NCBI GenBank assembly: GCA_013202445.1
Contig: JABMRW010000047.1
Coordinates: 1-21,491, forward strand
DNA length: 21,491 nucleotides
Reading direction: 5' to 3'
DNA from: Deltaproteobacteria bacterium
GTDB taxonomy: Bacteria > Chloroflexota > Dehalococcoidia > Dehalococcoidales > BS750m-G39
In this document: positions 1 to 7,908 of the stretch, one piece after another
How the letters are laid out: the number at the start of each line of letters is the position of its first letter
Numbering within the stretch: position 1 is the stretch's first letter
Position numbers and translations under genes: made by a program
Notes under the pieces: model-generated
What the model saw: the letters and a program-made list of their open reading frames with translations, nothing else
Told to the model about the DNA's origin: nothing
Databases searched by the model: none

Positions 1-37
1 CAAACTTAAGCTTAGTTTTCATCAGCACGATGCTGTA

Positions 38-928
38 CTAGCAGACTATAGCCACGAAAACGCCTATCGGGATACCGGCAATGGGAGGAACGAAACCGGC
101 CGCCGGCGTAATGGCCACCAGCCCGGCCACCGCACCGGTGACCGTCCCCAGCAGGCTGGGGCGACGGTTTATCCAGCCGAGCACCATCCAGGTAAAACCG
201 GCGGCGGCGGCGGAAAGGTTAGTGGCGACGAAGGCATTAGCCGCCAACCCATCGGCAGCCAGGGCACTGCCGGCGTTGAAACCGAACCAGCCGAACCAGA
301 GCAGGCCGGCGCCGAGGGCCACCATGGGAATATTGTTGGGCTCCATTATGTCCCCGGGGAAACCCTTGCGTCTGCCCAGCAGCAGCACCAGCGCCAGCGC
401 CGAGACGCCGGCATTAATGTGGACTACAGCGCCGCCGGCAAAGTCGAGCACACCAAGACTACCCAGCCAGCCACCATTACCCCAGACCCAGTGGCATACC
501 GGAGCGTAAACAACCGTCACCCACAGCGCCGAGAAAAGCATCAGGGCGCTGAACTTTATTCTCTCCACCACGGCGCCGGTAATCAGGGCTACGGTGATGA
601 CGGCGAACATCCCCTGAAAGGTCATAAAGGCCAGGTGGGGCACGGTGCTGGCATAGATATCGGAAGGCCCCATGCCCACATTAATAAGACCCAGGAAATT
701 AAGCCCGCCGATAAAACCGCCGATATCAGAGCCGAAACTCAGGCTGTAGCCCCAGAGCGCCCATAGCACGCCGATAAGCCCCATGATGGCAAAGCTCATC
801 ATGATGGTGGAAAGCAGGTTTTTGCGCCGGGCCATACCGCCGTAGAAAAAGGCCAGCCCCGGCGTCATCAGCAAAACCATCGCCGATGATACCAGTATCC
901 AGGCAGTGTCTCCGGTGTTGATAGCCAT
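38..928 (-). CDS. amt: Ammonium transporter Amt, interrupted by in-frame TAG
   Basis: This is an Amt/MtIP/Rh-family ammonium channel of the inner membrane. It shows hydrophobic membrane segments throughout, the phenylalanine-gate region near F104, the D162/H170 pair in an LDFAGGAVVHINAG motif (equivalent to E. coli AmtB D160/H168) and the WFGFNAG motif at 214-220. The frame stops after 296 residues, whereas family members usually have about 400 or more. Codons after the TAG (positions 38-40) continue in the same frame as YSIVLMKTKLKF, which is what Amt proteins look like at this point, so the gene appears nonsense-interrupted rather than finished. The second pore histidine and the last helices would lie beyond the window. 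It is the last gene of the nitrogen operon, 110 bp after the GlnR-like regulator, with a G-rich ribosome binding site and a candidate GlnR box upstream. Identity is certain; functionality is uncertain. Confidence 0.9.
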   Translation of the reverse strand: MAINTGDTAWILVSSAMVLLMTPGLAFFYGGMARRKNLLSTIMMSFAIMGLIGVLWALWGYSLSFGSDIGGFIGGLNFLGLINVGMGPSDIYASTVPHLAFMTFQGMFAVITVALITGAVVERIKFSALMLFSALWVTVVYAPVCHWVWGNGGWLGSLGVLDFAGGAVVHINAGVSALALVLLLGRRKGFPGDIMEPNNIPMVALGAGLLWFGWFGFNAGSALAADGLAANAFVATNLSAAAAGFTWMVLGWINRRPSLLGTVTGAVAGLVAITPAAGFVPPIAGIPIGVFVAIVC

Positions 929-972
929 TTAACCCCCCAACGGTTTAACTATCTTCAGTTTAGCCGGTAAAT

Positions 973-1010
973 ATTTCCAACAGATTACAGAGGGGTTAAA
1001 TTTATGTTAC
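973..1010 (-). promoter_or_regulatory. Candidate GlnR-like box upstream of amt
   Basis: On the minus strand four 5-mers sit exactly 11 bp apart: GTAAC, TTAAC, GTAAT and GAAAT, each separated by 6 bp. Actinobacterial GlnR boxes are described as gTnAC-n6-GaAAC repeated twice, and each half-site here is within one or two bases of that consensus with exact spacing. The element lies 45-82 bp upstream of the amt start codon. A weak -10 (GATAGT, 948-953) follows with no recognisable -35, which fits an activator-dependent promoter. The gene just upstream encodes a GlnR-like regulator. Confidence 0.6.
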
Positions 1011-1038
1011 AGATGGATAGAGGTGGAGGGGACTTTAT

Positions 1039-1707
1039 TTACGCCTTAAAGCGGTATCCGATATTTCTCACCGTCTCGATGAAGGTGTGTTTGGCGTCCT
1101 CAATCTTGCTTCTCAGTCTCCGCACATGCACATCCACCGTCCTGTCGCCGCCGTAGTAGTCATAGCCCCAGACCTTGTTAAGCAGGGCTTCACGACTATA
1201 GACACGGCCCCGGTGGCTGGCCAGGAACTTTAGCAGCTCATACTCTTTAAAGGTAAGCTCAACTATTTCGCCCTCTAAATTCACCTCACACTTGGCCAGG
1301 TCTATCACCAGACCGTCACACTTGATTAGCTCGCCGCCGTCAATGTTCCGGGCCCGGCTTAAAACTCGCCTGGCTCTCAAGACCAGCTCATGCACGTCGT
1401 AGGGGCTGGTGATAAAATCGTCGATATCGAGATTCCCGTTAAGGCTGTCCAGCGTATCTCCGGGGAGCAGGGCTATAACCGGGAGACGCCTGGCCCCTTT
1501 CATCCCCTGAACGAACTCCTGTATATCGCTAACGGACAGATTACCGCCCACCTCAAACAGGAGTAAATCGGGGCGGTGAGTGATTACCTCCTCGGCCAAC
1601 CCCTCGACGTGAGGCACAATAGAACAGGCAAAGCCATTAAGAGCGATTTCGGAACGCAACTCGGCCAGCGCCTCGGTCTCTTGAGCTACCATCAGCAGCC
1701 GCAACAT
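1039..1707 (-). CDS. GlnR-like OmpR-family regulator with degenerate receiver
   Basis: This 222-aa protein has an N-terminal receiver-like domain (about 1-120) and a C-terminal winged-helix DNA-binding domain of OmpR/PhoB type (about 124-222), including LTFKEYELLKFL and RTVDVHVRRLRSKI. The receiver lacks the catalytic features: the acidic pair near the N-terminus is A8-Q9, the phosphoacceptor position is E52 instead of Asp (LLLFE52V), and the usual Lys of the T/SxxKP region is Ser (DFITSPYD). No histidine kinase gene is nearby. The C-terminal half closely resembles actinobacterial GlnR as I remember it. With amt downstream and glutamate synthase genes upstream, it is probably a phosphorylation-independent nitrogen regulator. 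The GGGGGTGG ribosome binding site lies 5 nt before the ATG, 12 bp after the preceding gene. Confidence 0.85.
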   Translation of the reverse strand: MLRLLMVAQETEALAELRSEIALNGFACSIVPHVEGLAEEVITHRPDLLLFEVGGNLSVSDIQEFVQGMKGARRLPVIALLPGDTLDSLNGNLDIDDFITSPYDVHELVLRARRVLSRARNIDGGELIKCDGLVIDLAKCEVNLEGEIVELTFKEYELLKFLASHRGRVYSREALLNKVWGYDYYGGDRTVDVHVRRLRSKIEDAKHTFIETVRNIGYRFKA

Positions 1708-1719
1708 GGTCCACCCCCA

Positions 1720-2478
1720 TCAATAGGCGTAGAGCCGGCCGTAAGGCCGCAGCCAGCGGGGGAAGAGCTTTATAAATTTATGCTTCAGTATCTCGCCGGC
1801 ATCGTAGCCGAAGTGGGCGGCGAACTCTCCGACAAGCTGCTTAAGGACTTGGCGGTCGGCGTCCTCCAGCTGGGCGACGCCTACCTCCTTACCCAGCTGG
1901 TACTCCTCGACGCTTCCCCTCAGGTAGATGACACCGCCGTGCATGCCAGTGCCGATGAAATTAGCTTTATGATTCTCGCCCTCTTTTAAATTCAGGCCCA
2001 GCAGAATCAGCACACCGCCGGCCATATACTCGCCGACAAAGTCCTGGGCGGTGCCCCCGATAACCAGCGCCGGCTTACGGTCCCGGTACTCCTTCATGTG
2101 GATGCCCGCCCGGTAGCCCACGTCATCGCGGACAAAGATTTTGCCGCCCCGCGCCGATAGCCCGATAATATCTCCGGCGTGCCCGTGGATTACTATCTCG
2201 CCCTCGTTCATGGTATTGCCGCAGCCATCCTGGGCGTTACCCCTCACGATAATCCTGGGCCCGTTCATAAACGCCCCCAGGTCGTTGCCGGGGGTACCGA
2301 ATATCTCAATCTCCACCGGCTTATTCAGGTCGGTACCGATATACCTCTGCCCGTGGACATTACGGAGCTCGATGCGGCGTACGCTGTTGGTAACGGCCTT
2401 TCTTAAGCTGGCGTTAAGCTCCCGGTAGTAAACTCCGCCGGCATCCATCTTAACCACTGAGTTCTTTCTGCTTGCCAT
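1720..2478 (-). CDS. Glutamate synthase GXGXG (beta-helix) subunit
   Basis: The 252-aa protein is a stand-alone version of the C-terminal GXGXG domain of GltB. It has the repeated glycine-rich turns of the right-handed beta-helix, such as GTPGNDLGAFMNGPRIIVRGNAQDG and GGTAQDFVGEYMAGG (cited in part). In fused bacterial GltB this domain is structural and helps tie the glutaminase and synthase sites together. Here it is a separate gene starting 2 bp after the FMN subunit, as in archaeal-type split glutamate synthases. Such domains also occur in formylmethanofuran dehydrogenase subunit C, but the adjacent GltB parts make glutamate synthase the clear choice. Confidence 0.88.
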   Translation of the reverse strand: MASRKNSVVKMDAGGVYYRELNASLRKAVTNSVRRIELRNVHGQRYIGTDLNKPVEIEIFGTPGNDLGAFMNGPRIIVRGNAQDGCGNTMNEGEIVIHGHAGDIIGLSARGGKIFVRDDVGYRAGIHMKEYRDRKPALVIGGTAQDFVGEYMAGGVLILLGLNLKEGENHKANFIGTGMHGGVIYLRGSVEEYQLGKEVGVAQLEDADRQVLKQLVGEFAAHFGYDAGEILKHKFIKLFPRWLRPYGRLYAY

Positions 2479-2480
2479 TT

Positions 2481-3986
2481 TTAACTCCCGGCCATCCCTA
2501 CTCCCAGAATTTCCAGCTCGGTATCGCTTAAGCCAACACCTCTCAGGTGCAGGCGGTTGCCCCTCAGGCTCTCGATGGCGTTGACCCCCAGCCCCCCCAG
2601 TATATCTTTAAGCTCGATGCTCCAGCCCCGCAGTAAATTAGCCAGCCTTCGGGCGCCGATGTCGGGATTTACCCGCTTGGTCAGACGGAGGTCGGTGGTG
2701 CAGAGACCCCAGGCGCACTTGCCGGTGTGGCACTGCTGGCAGACATGGCAGCCCAGGGCGATGAGGGCCGCTGTCCCGATATAGACGGCGTCAGCCCCCA
2801 GGGCGATGGCTTTGGCCACGTCGCCGCTGTTTCTGATGCCGCCGGAAACCACGATAGAGGCCTGGTTGCGTATGCCTTCTTGACGCAGGCGGCTGTCAAC
2901 CGCGGCCAGCGCCAGCTCAATGGGAATACCCACGTTATCCCGTATAACCTTGGGTGCCGCACCGGTAGAGCCCCTCAGCCCGTCAAGGACGATAATATCG
3001 GCGCCGCCCCGCACCATGCCGCTGGCAATAGCCGCCGAGTTGTGAACGGCGGCAATCTTGACCGATATCGGCTTGGTGTAGTTGGTCGCCTCTTTCAAAG
3101 CGTATATAAGCTGCGCCAGGTCCTCGATAGAGTAAATATCATGCTGCGGCGCCGGCGATATAGCGTCGGTACCCTGGGGAATCATCCTGGTTAACGATAC
3201 CTCGGTGCTTACCTTCTCCCCGGGCAAATGCCCGCCGATTCCCGGCTTGGCTCCCTGCCCTATTTTTATCTCTACCACCCTTCCCGCGTTCAGGTAGTCG
3301 GCCTGCACGCCGAAGCGCCCGGAAGCCACCTGGACAATGGTGTTATCGCCGTATTTATACAGGCTGGGGTGCAGTCCCCCCTCGCCGGTGTTCCACAGGG
3401 TACCCATCTCGGTAGCCGCCCGGGCCAGAGACCGGTGCACATTAAGGCTCACCGCCCCGTAGGACATGGCGGCAAACATCACCGGCACCTCCAGCCTCAC
3501 CTGGGGGGCCAGCTCTGTTTTTAGATTCCGGGAACTATCGTCAAGCTCCAGCCGGTCGGGTTTCCGCCCCAGCCAGGTGGTAAGCTCCATCGGCTCACGG
3601 AGGGGGTCTATAGAAGGGTTGGTCACCTGGCTGGCGTTGAGCAACAGGTGGTCCCAGTAAATCTTCTGTCCCTTATCATCGCCCATGCCGGTAAGCAGTA
3701 CCCCGCCGGTCTCGGCCTGCTTGATGATGTCCTCGATAACCTCGGGACGCCAGTTATAGTTTTCGCGGTATTCCTGCGGGTTGCGGCTGATGGTCAGCGC
3801 CTGGGTGGGGCAAAATAGCTCGCAGCGGTGGCAGCCGACGCAGTTCTCCTCACGGCTCCTGACCTCGTTGTCCTCGGCATCATAGTAATTAGCGTCAAAC
3901 GAGCACTGGTTAACGCAGACCTGGCACTGGATACAGCGCTCCGGGTCTCGCTTTACCAAAAACTTGGGTGCTATATAGGTCTTCAT
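2481..3986 (-). CDS. Glutamate synthase FMN/ferredoxin subunit (archaeal type)
   Basis: This 501-aa catalytic subunit adds ammonia to 2-oxoglutarate and reduces the product to glutamate. Residues 18-28 and 49-59 carry two CxxCxxCxxxC clusters (C18/21/24/28 and C49/52/55/59), so a 2x[4Fe-4S] ferredoxin module is fused to the N-terminus. Residues about 120-490 form the FMN-binding GltS TIM barrel, with GEGGLHPSLYKYG (201-213), GQGAKPGIGGHLPG (243-256) and SGGIRNSGDVAKAIALGADAV (in part). Cysteines 413, 416, 419, 424 and 429 are in the region that holds the [3Fe-4S] cluster of GltB. The glutaminase and GXGXG domains are separate genes, as in archaea and some anaerobic bacteria. hisF lies 4 bp upstream and the GXGXG gene 2 bp downstream. 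Confidence 0.93.
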   Translation of the reverse strand: MKTYIAPKFLVKRDPERCIQCQVCVNQCSFDANYYDAEDNEVRSREENCVGCHRCELFCPTQALTISRNPQEYRENYNWRPEVIEDIIKQAETGGVLLTGMGDDKGQKIYWDHLLLNASQVTNPSIDPLREPMELTTWLGRKPDRLELDDSSRNLKTELAPQVRLEVPVMFAAMSYGAVSLNVHRSLARAATEMGTLWNTGEGGLHPSLYKYGDNTIVQVASGRFGVQADYLNAGRVVEIKIGQGAKPGIGGHLPGEKVSTEVSLTRMIPQGTDAISPAPQHDIYSIEDLAQLIYALKEATNYTKPISVKIAAVHNSAAIASGMVRGGADIIVLDGLRGSTGAAPKVIRDNVGIPIELALAAVDSRLRQEGIRNQASIVVSGGIRNSGDVAKAIALGADAVYIGTAALIALGCHVCQQCHTGKCAWGLCTTDLRLTKRVNPDIGARRLANLLRGWSIELKDILGGLGVNAIESLRGNRLHLRGVGLSDTELEILGVGMAGS

Positions 3987-3990
3987 CTTC

Positions 3991-4767
3991 TCACCCTCCC
4001 TGCATCCGTACCGGTATTCCCCGCTCGGCCAGGTATCGCTTTATATCATTGATGGAGTAGGTCCCGTAGTGAAAGATGCTGGCCGCCAGCACGGCATCCG
4101 CCTTGCCTAAAATCAGCGCCTGATAGAGATCCTCCGGGCCGCCGGCACCGCCGCTGGCAATCACCGGCACGCTGACCGCCTCGGAAACGGCGCGGGTAAG
4201 CTCGTTATCATAGCCCGTCTGGTGCCCGTCGGCATCCATGCTGGTAAGCAGTATCTCCCCGGCACCAAGCTCAACCACCTTCTTGGCCCACTCAACAGCG
4301 TCAAGTCCGGTCGGCTTCTGGCCGCTGTGGGTATAGACCTCCCACCTGGCTTGCTTGCCTCCATTCACCCTTTTAGCGTCTATGGCCACCACAATGCACT
4401 GGCTGCCGAACTTTTCGGCGCCCTCTTTAATCAAACCGGGATTAAGCACCGCCTCCGTATTTATAGATACCTTATCCGCCCCCGCCAGCAGCATACGCCG
4501 CATATTAACGATGGTACGCAGTCCCCCGCCGACTGTCAGCGGCATAAATACCTTATCAGAAATACGCTCGACGACATCAACCATGGTGTCGCGCCCCTCC
4601 GGGGTAGCCGTGATGTCCAGGAAGACCAGCTCGTCGGCGCCTTCCTTATAGTAAAAATCGGCACGCTCCACCGGGTCACCGGCGTCGCGCAGCTGGACAA
4701 AGCTCTTGCCCTTGACCACCCGCCCGCCCTTTACATCCAGGCAGGGTATAATCCGCTTGGTCAGCAT
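3991..4767 (-). CDS. hisF: Imidazole glycerol phosphate synthase cyclase subunit HisF
   Basis: HisF takes ammonia from the HisH glutaminase through its barrel and joins it to PRFAR, giving imidazole glycerol phosphate and AICAR in histidine synthesis. The 258-aa barrel begins MLTKRIIPCLDVKGG with catalytic D11, and carries D130 in VVAID130AKRVNG and the phosphate-binding LTVGGGLR and IASGGAGG loops. Length is normal for the family. Its partner hisH is in the same operon but three genes away. hisF itself lies 1 bp after the glutaminase subunit of glutamate synthase and 4 bp before the synthase subunit. Confidence 0.97.
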   Translation of the reverse strand: MLTKRIIPCLDVKGGRVVKGKSFVQLRDAGDPVERADFYYKEGADELVFLDITATPEGRDTMVDVVERISDKVFMPLTVGGGLRTIVNMRRMLLAGADKVSINTEAVLNPGLIKEGAEKFGSQCIVVAIDAKRVNGGKQARWEVYTHSGQKPTGLDAVEWAKKVVELGAGEILLTSMDADGHQTGYDNELTRAVSEAVSVPVIASGGAGGPEDLYQALILGKADAVLAASIFHYGTYSINDIKRYLAERGIPVRMQGG

Positions 4768-4768
4768 C

Positions 4769-5905
4769 TTATTTCGCCCCCCCGGCGGTTACTCTCTGCT
4801 TTTTAGCCCCCGCCTTGAGCCTGCCCACGACAGGCTGACCGCCCATCGGTATCCAGGCCTTATCCAGCTCCGGGGCTATCAGGCGGATAGCCGATTCCTC
4901 AGAAGAAAGATAGAGCATGTCACCCTTCTCCCCCACGGTCAGCGGCCTTAAGCGTATACGGTCGGTCAGCCCGATCATCTCACCGTGATGGGCGATAATT
5001 ACGGCGAAGGGCCCGTTCAAGAGCAGGCTGCCGTATACCTGGCGCAGGGCCATCATCAGCTTCTGCTCCTCTGTCGGCAGGCGCCCAATATTATCCCAGA
5101 AAGGCGGCGCCAGTATTTTAGCCACTATCTCCAAAGGCAGGTGGTGCTGGCGCATGAGCAGGTCGACGGCGTAGGCCACCACCTCGGTATCGGTCTGCAT
5201 GGTGCACTGGTAGCCGAACTGCTCTAAATAGCGGCGGTTTATGCCATAGGATGAAATCTCACCGTTATGAATCACCGTCCAGTCCAGGATGCAGAACGGG
5301 TGCGCCCCGCCCCACCAGCCGGGGGAATTGGTGGGGAACCGCCCGTGAGCCGTCCACAGGTAGCCCTGGTACTGCTCCAAACAGAAGTAATCGGCTATCT
5401 CCTCGGGGTAGCCCACCCCCTTGAAGACCCCCATGTTCTTACCGCTGGAAAAGACAAAGCTGTCAGATAATTTGGTATTTATGGTCATAACCTTTTCTAA
5501 TACATAGTCATCCCCGGACTGCTTGCCGGGCTGATGTTTATTTATGTCAAGAAAATAGCGCCGGACCAGCGGCGGGTTCTTAATCGGCGGCGCCGGCCGG
5601 GTGGGCACCTCCTGCTGCTCGATAAGCCTGAAATTCTCCTTTAGAAACGCCTCCGTCTCCTGCCTGCCCTGCCGGCTTAAATACATGATATGAAAAGCGT
5701 ACTGGTCGGCGTATTCCGGGTAGAGGCCATAGACGGCAAAGCCGCCGCCCAGCCCGTTGCCGCGGTCGTGCATGTTGGCGATAGCCCTGATGACGCCCTC
5801 ACCGGAAAACCGTTTGCCGGTGGTATCCATCGCCCCGAATATAGAGCAGGCGTCGATTACCTTGTTATCACGGTTAGGGTTATTTATCTGACCGATATCT
5901 CTCAC
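4769..5905 (-). CDS. Glutamate synthase glutaminase (GATase type 2) subunit
   Basis: This 378-aa class II (Ntn) glutamine amidotransferase releases ammonia from glutamine. The nucleophile is Cys20 in ACSIFGAM; the 19 residues before it would be removed as a short propeptide to expose Cys as residue 1, as in GltB. Other active-site motifs are visible: HGRFPTNSPG (R189), HNGEISS (N214, G215) and TDTEVVAY (D239). It is the stand-alone equivalent of the N-terminal GltB domain in archaeal-type split glutamate synthases. It could in principle serve other synthases, but the FMN and GXGXG subunits in the same operon fix the assignment. Confidence 0.92.
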   Translation of the reverse strand: MRDIGQINNPNRDNKVIDACSIFGAMDTTGKRFSGEGVIRAIANMHDRGNGLGGGFAVYGLYPEYADQYAFHIMYLSRQGRQETEAFLKENFRLIEQQEVPTRPAPPIKNPPLVRRYFLDINKHQPGKQSGDDYVLEKVMTINTKLSDSFVFSSGKNMGVFKGVGYPEEIADYFCLEQYQGYLWTAHGRFPTNSPGWWGGAHPFCILDWTVIHNGEISSYGINRRYLEQFGYQCTMQTDTEVVAYAVDLLMRQHHLPLEIVAKILAPPFWDNIGRLPTEEQKLMMALRQVYGSLLLNGPFAVIIAHHGEMIGLTDRIRLRPLTVGEKGDMLYLSSEESAIRLIAPELDKAWIPMGGQPVVGRLKAGAKKQRVTAGGAK

Positions 5906-5928
5906 GTCAGTTTCTCCTAAAAGAAAGG

Positions 5929-7275
5929 CTATTCATCAATGACCGCCTCTTCCGGTAGCTCAACCGGGGGCACTATAGAAGCCTCCTCGGAGGCCGGTAT
6001 TTCCAGCCGGGCCCGCCAGATTTTCTCCGGCAGAGAGGCCAGGCCGAAGTCATCGGCAACCAGCGCCTCCTTGAAAGCCGCCACGTTGACCCCGTCCTTC
6101 ATTAAATTGTAGATAATGCCCGCTTTCTCGATATCGCCGGCAAAGACCATGCCCAGTATCTCCCCACCTTTAATTATCACTTTTCTATAGATACCGTCGC
6201 CCCTCTGGCTGATAACTTCGTAGCTGTCATCGGGCGGCGTCACCATTCCCGCCGAAAGGATATTCACCCCGAAGTACTTAAGGGCGTTCATGGCCGTCCC
6301 GCCCCCGTATTCCGCCTTCTTACCGGCTATATTCAGGCCGGCGACCCGGCCGCCGGTATAGGCGTTGGGCCAGACCGGAGTGACCCGGTTCTCCCCGTAG
6401 ACGAAATCATAGGCCTCGGCGACATCACCGCAGGCATAGACACCGGGCACGGATGTAGCCATGCGGCGGTCAACGATTATGCCCCGGTTGGTCTTAACCC
6501 CGTTACCAGCCACCAGGTCAAGGCGCGGCGTAACACCGATGGCGACGACAACCATATCGCAAGGTATAGACCGCCCGTCATCCAGGCTGATGCCGTTGAC
6601 CTCACCCAGCAGACTGCTGTTTATCCTGGCCACGGTATGTCCGGTTATTATGTCAACACCAGCCCCGCTCAGAGCCACCGCCTCCAGAGCCGCCGCTTCT
6701 TCATCGAGGATGGTGTTCAAAATCCAGTCCTTCATCTCGACGATGCTGACCTCCACCCCCCTCTTTAACAGGGCTTCGGTGGCGCTCACCCCGATAAGCC
6801 CCCCGCCGATGACCACCGCCTTTATCTTGCCCTGGCGCTGCTTCAGGAACTTATCGATTGCTTTAGCATCATCAAGGGTGGTAAAGGTGAAAACCCCCTT
6901 TAAATCTTTACCCTCCATCCCGGGCACGATAGGTGAGCCGCCGGTAGCCAGCAGCAGCTTCTGCCAGGCAATAGTCCGGCCGCTCTCCAGCTCAAGGGTA
7001 CGCTCACTGAAATTAATTTGCGCCACTTTATCACCGAATAAGGTTTTTATTTTATTCTTATCGTAGAAATCAGCCGGGCGGTAGAGTATCTTCTCCAGAG
7101 GACGCCCCTCGGACAGGTGCTCGGAGATAAGCGGCCGCGAGTAGGCCGGGTAAGGCTCGTCGGAGACGATAGTCAGTGTCCCCGCCTTATCCACCCCCCG
7201 GATAGCCTCGGCGGCGCCGATGCCGCCCGCCGAGTTGCCGATAATCAAATACTTTATTTTCTCTGCTCTCGCCAT
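5929..7275 (-). CDS. NAD(P)/FAD-dependent oxidoreductase (NirB N-terminal / NADH oxidase-like)
   Basis: This 448-aa pyridine nucleotide-disulfide oxidoreductase-like flavoprotein has an FAD-binding Rossmann motif GNSAGGIGAAEAI (13-25), an NAD(P)-binding motif VVIGGGLIGVSATEALL (154-170) and the second FAD motif GVYACGDVAE near residue 300. The first motif has GxSxGG instead of GxGxxG, as in NirB and CoA-disulfide reductase relatives. No redox-active CxxxxC disulfide is present, so it is an electron-transfer reductase rather than a disulfide reductase. Its place between hisH and the glutaminase subunit suggests it passes electrons from NAD(P)H, through the ferredoxin of the same operon, to glutamate synthase, replacing GltD. 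The exact electron acceptor is inferred. Confidence 0.85.
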   Translation of the reverse strand: MARAEKIKYLIIGNSAGGIGAAEAIRGVDKAGTLTIVSDEPYPAYSRPLISEHLSEGRPLEKILYRPADFYDKNKIKTLFGDKVAQINFSERTLELESGRTIAWQKLLLATGGSPIVPGMEGKDLKGVFTFTTLDDAKAIDKFLKQRQGKIKAVVIGGGLIGVSATEALLKRGVEVSIVEMKDWILNTILDEEAAALEAVALSGAGVDIITGHTVARINSSLLGEVNGISLDDGRSIPCDMVVVAIGVTPRLDLVAGNGVKTNRGIIVDRRMATSVPGVYACGDVAEAYDFVYGENRVTPVWPNAYTGGRVAGLNIAGKKAEYGGGTAMNALKYFGVNILSAGMVTPPDDSYEVISQRGDGIYRKVIIKGGEILGMVFAGDIEKAGIIYNLMKDGVNVAAFKEALVADDFGLASLPEKIWRARLEIPASEEASIVPPVELPEEAVIDE

Positions 7276-7278
7276 TTC

Positions 7279-7905
7279 TTACCGCCTACCTGCTCTGGCT
7301 CCTAGGGCAACCCTGATGAAATTATCGTATACTTTAAGCCCCGCCTCCCCGCTCTTTTCCGGGTGGAACTGGGTAGCCACCAGGTTATCTTTAGCCACTA
7401 CGCTGCAGAACGGGATGCCGTATTCGGTCTCACCGGCCACCAGCGACCCGTCCTCCGGCTTAACATAGTAGCTGTGGACAAAATAAAAGTTGGCCTCGTC
7501 GGGTATACCCTCGAATATGGGGTGAGCAATCTTTTGCTTTACCTGGTTCCAGCCCATGTGGGGAACCTTCAAGCCCGGTGCAAACTTGCGCACCGCGCCG
7601 GGGATAACGCCCAGGCACTCATGCCAGCCGCCCTCTTCGGTGCCGCCGAACAGCACCTGCATCCCGATGCAGACCCCCAGGAATGGCCGCCCCTCAGCGA
7701 CATAGCGCTTAACCGCGCTGTCCAGCCCCGTTTTCTGCAGGTTAGCCATGGTATCGGCCGCCGCCCCCACCCCGGGCAGTATAACCACCCGGGCGCTAAT
7801 AACCTCTTCGGGGCTGTTAACCACCTTCGCTTCATAGCCCAAACGGCTGACGGCGTTAACCACGCTGCGCAGGTTGCCGGCGCCATAATCTATTATGGCA
7901 ATCAT
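7279..7905 (-). CDS. hisH: Imidazole glycerol phosphate synthase glutaminase subunit HisH
   Basis: HisH is a class I (triad) glutamine amidotransferase that feeds ammonia to HisF. The 208-aa protein begins MIAIIDYGAGNLRSV and carries the nucleophile C79 in FLGVC79IGMQVLF and the H181/E183 pair in QFH181PE183KSG, so the catalytic triad is complete. It lies 3 bp after the ferredoxin gene and 3 bp before the flavoprotein gene, tightly coupled in the nitrogen operon. No other histidine genes are in the window apart from hisF. Confidence 0.96.
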   Translation of the reverse strand: MIAIIDYGAGNLRSVVNAVSRLGYEAKVVNSPEEVISARVVILPGVGAAADTMANLQKTGLDSAVKRYVAEGRPFLGVCIGMQVLFGGTEEGGWHECLGVIPGAVRKFAPGLKVPHMGWNQVKQKIAHPIFEGIPDEANFYFVHSYYVKPEDGSLVAGETEYGIPFCSVVAKDNLVATQFHPEKSGEAGLKVYDNFIRVALGARAGRR

Positions 7906-7908
7906 CTC

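Noticed and set aside
81..766. Plus-strand open frames opposite amt
   Set aside because: They mirror the GC-rich codons of amt and have no ribosome binding site or domain pattern.
6461..7066. 201-codon plus-strand frame opposite the flavoprotein
   Set aside because: Low-complexity Ser/Thr/Arg/Pro composition typical of an antisense shadow; the opposite strand has clear domains.
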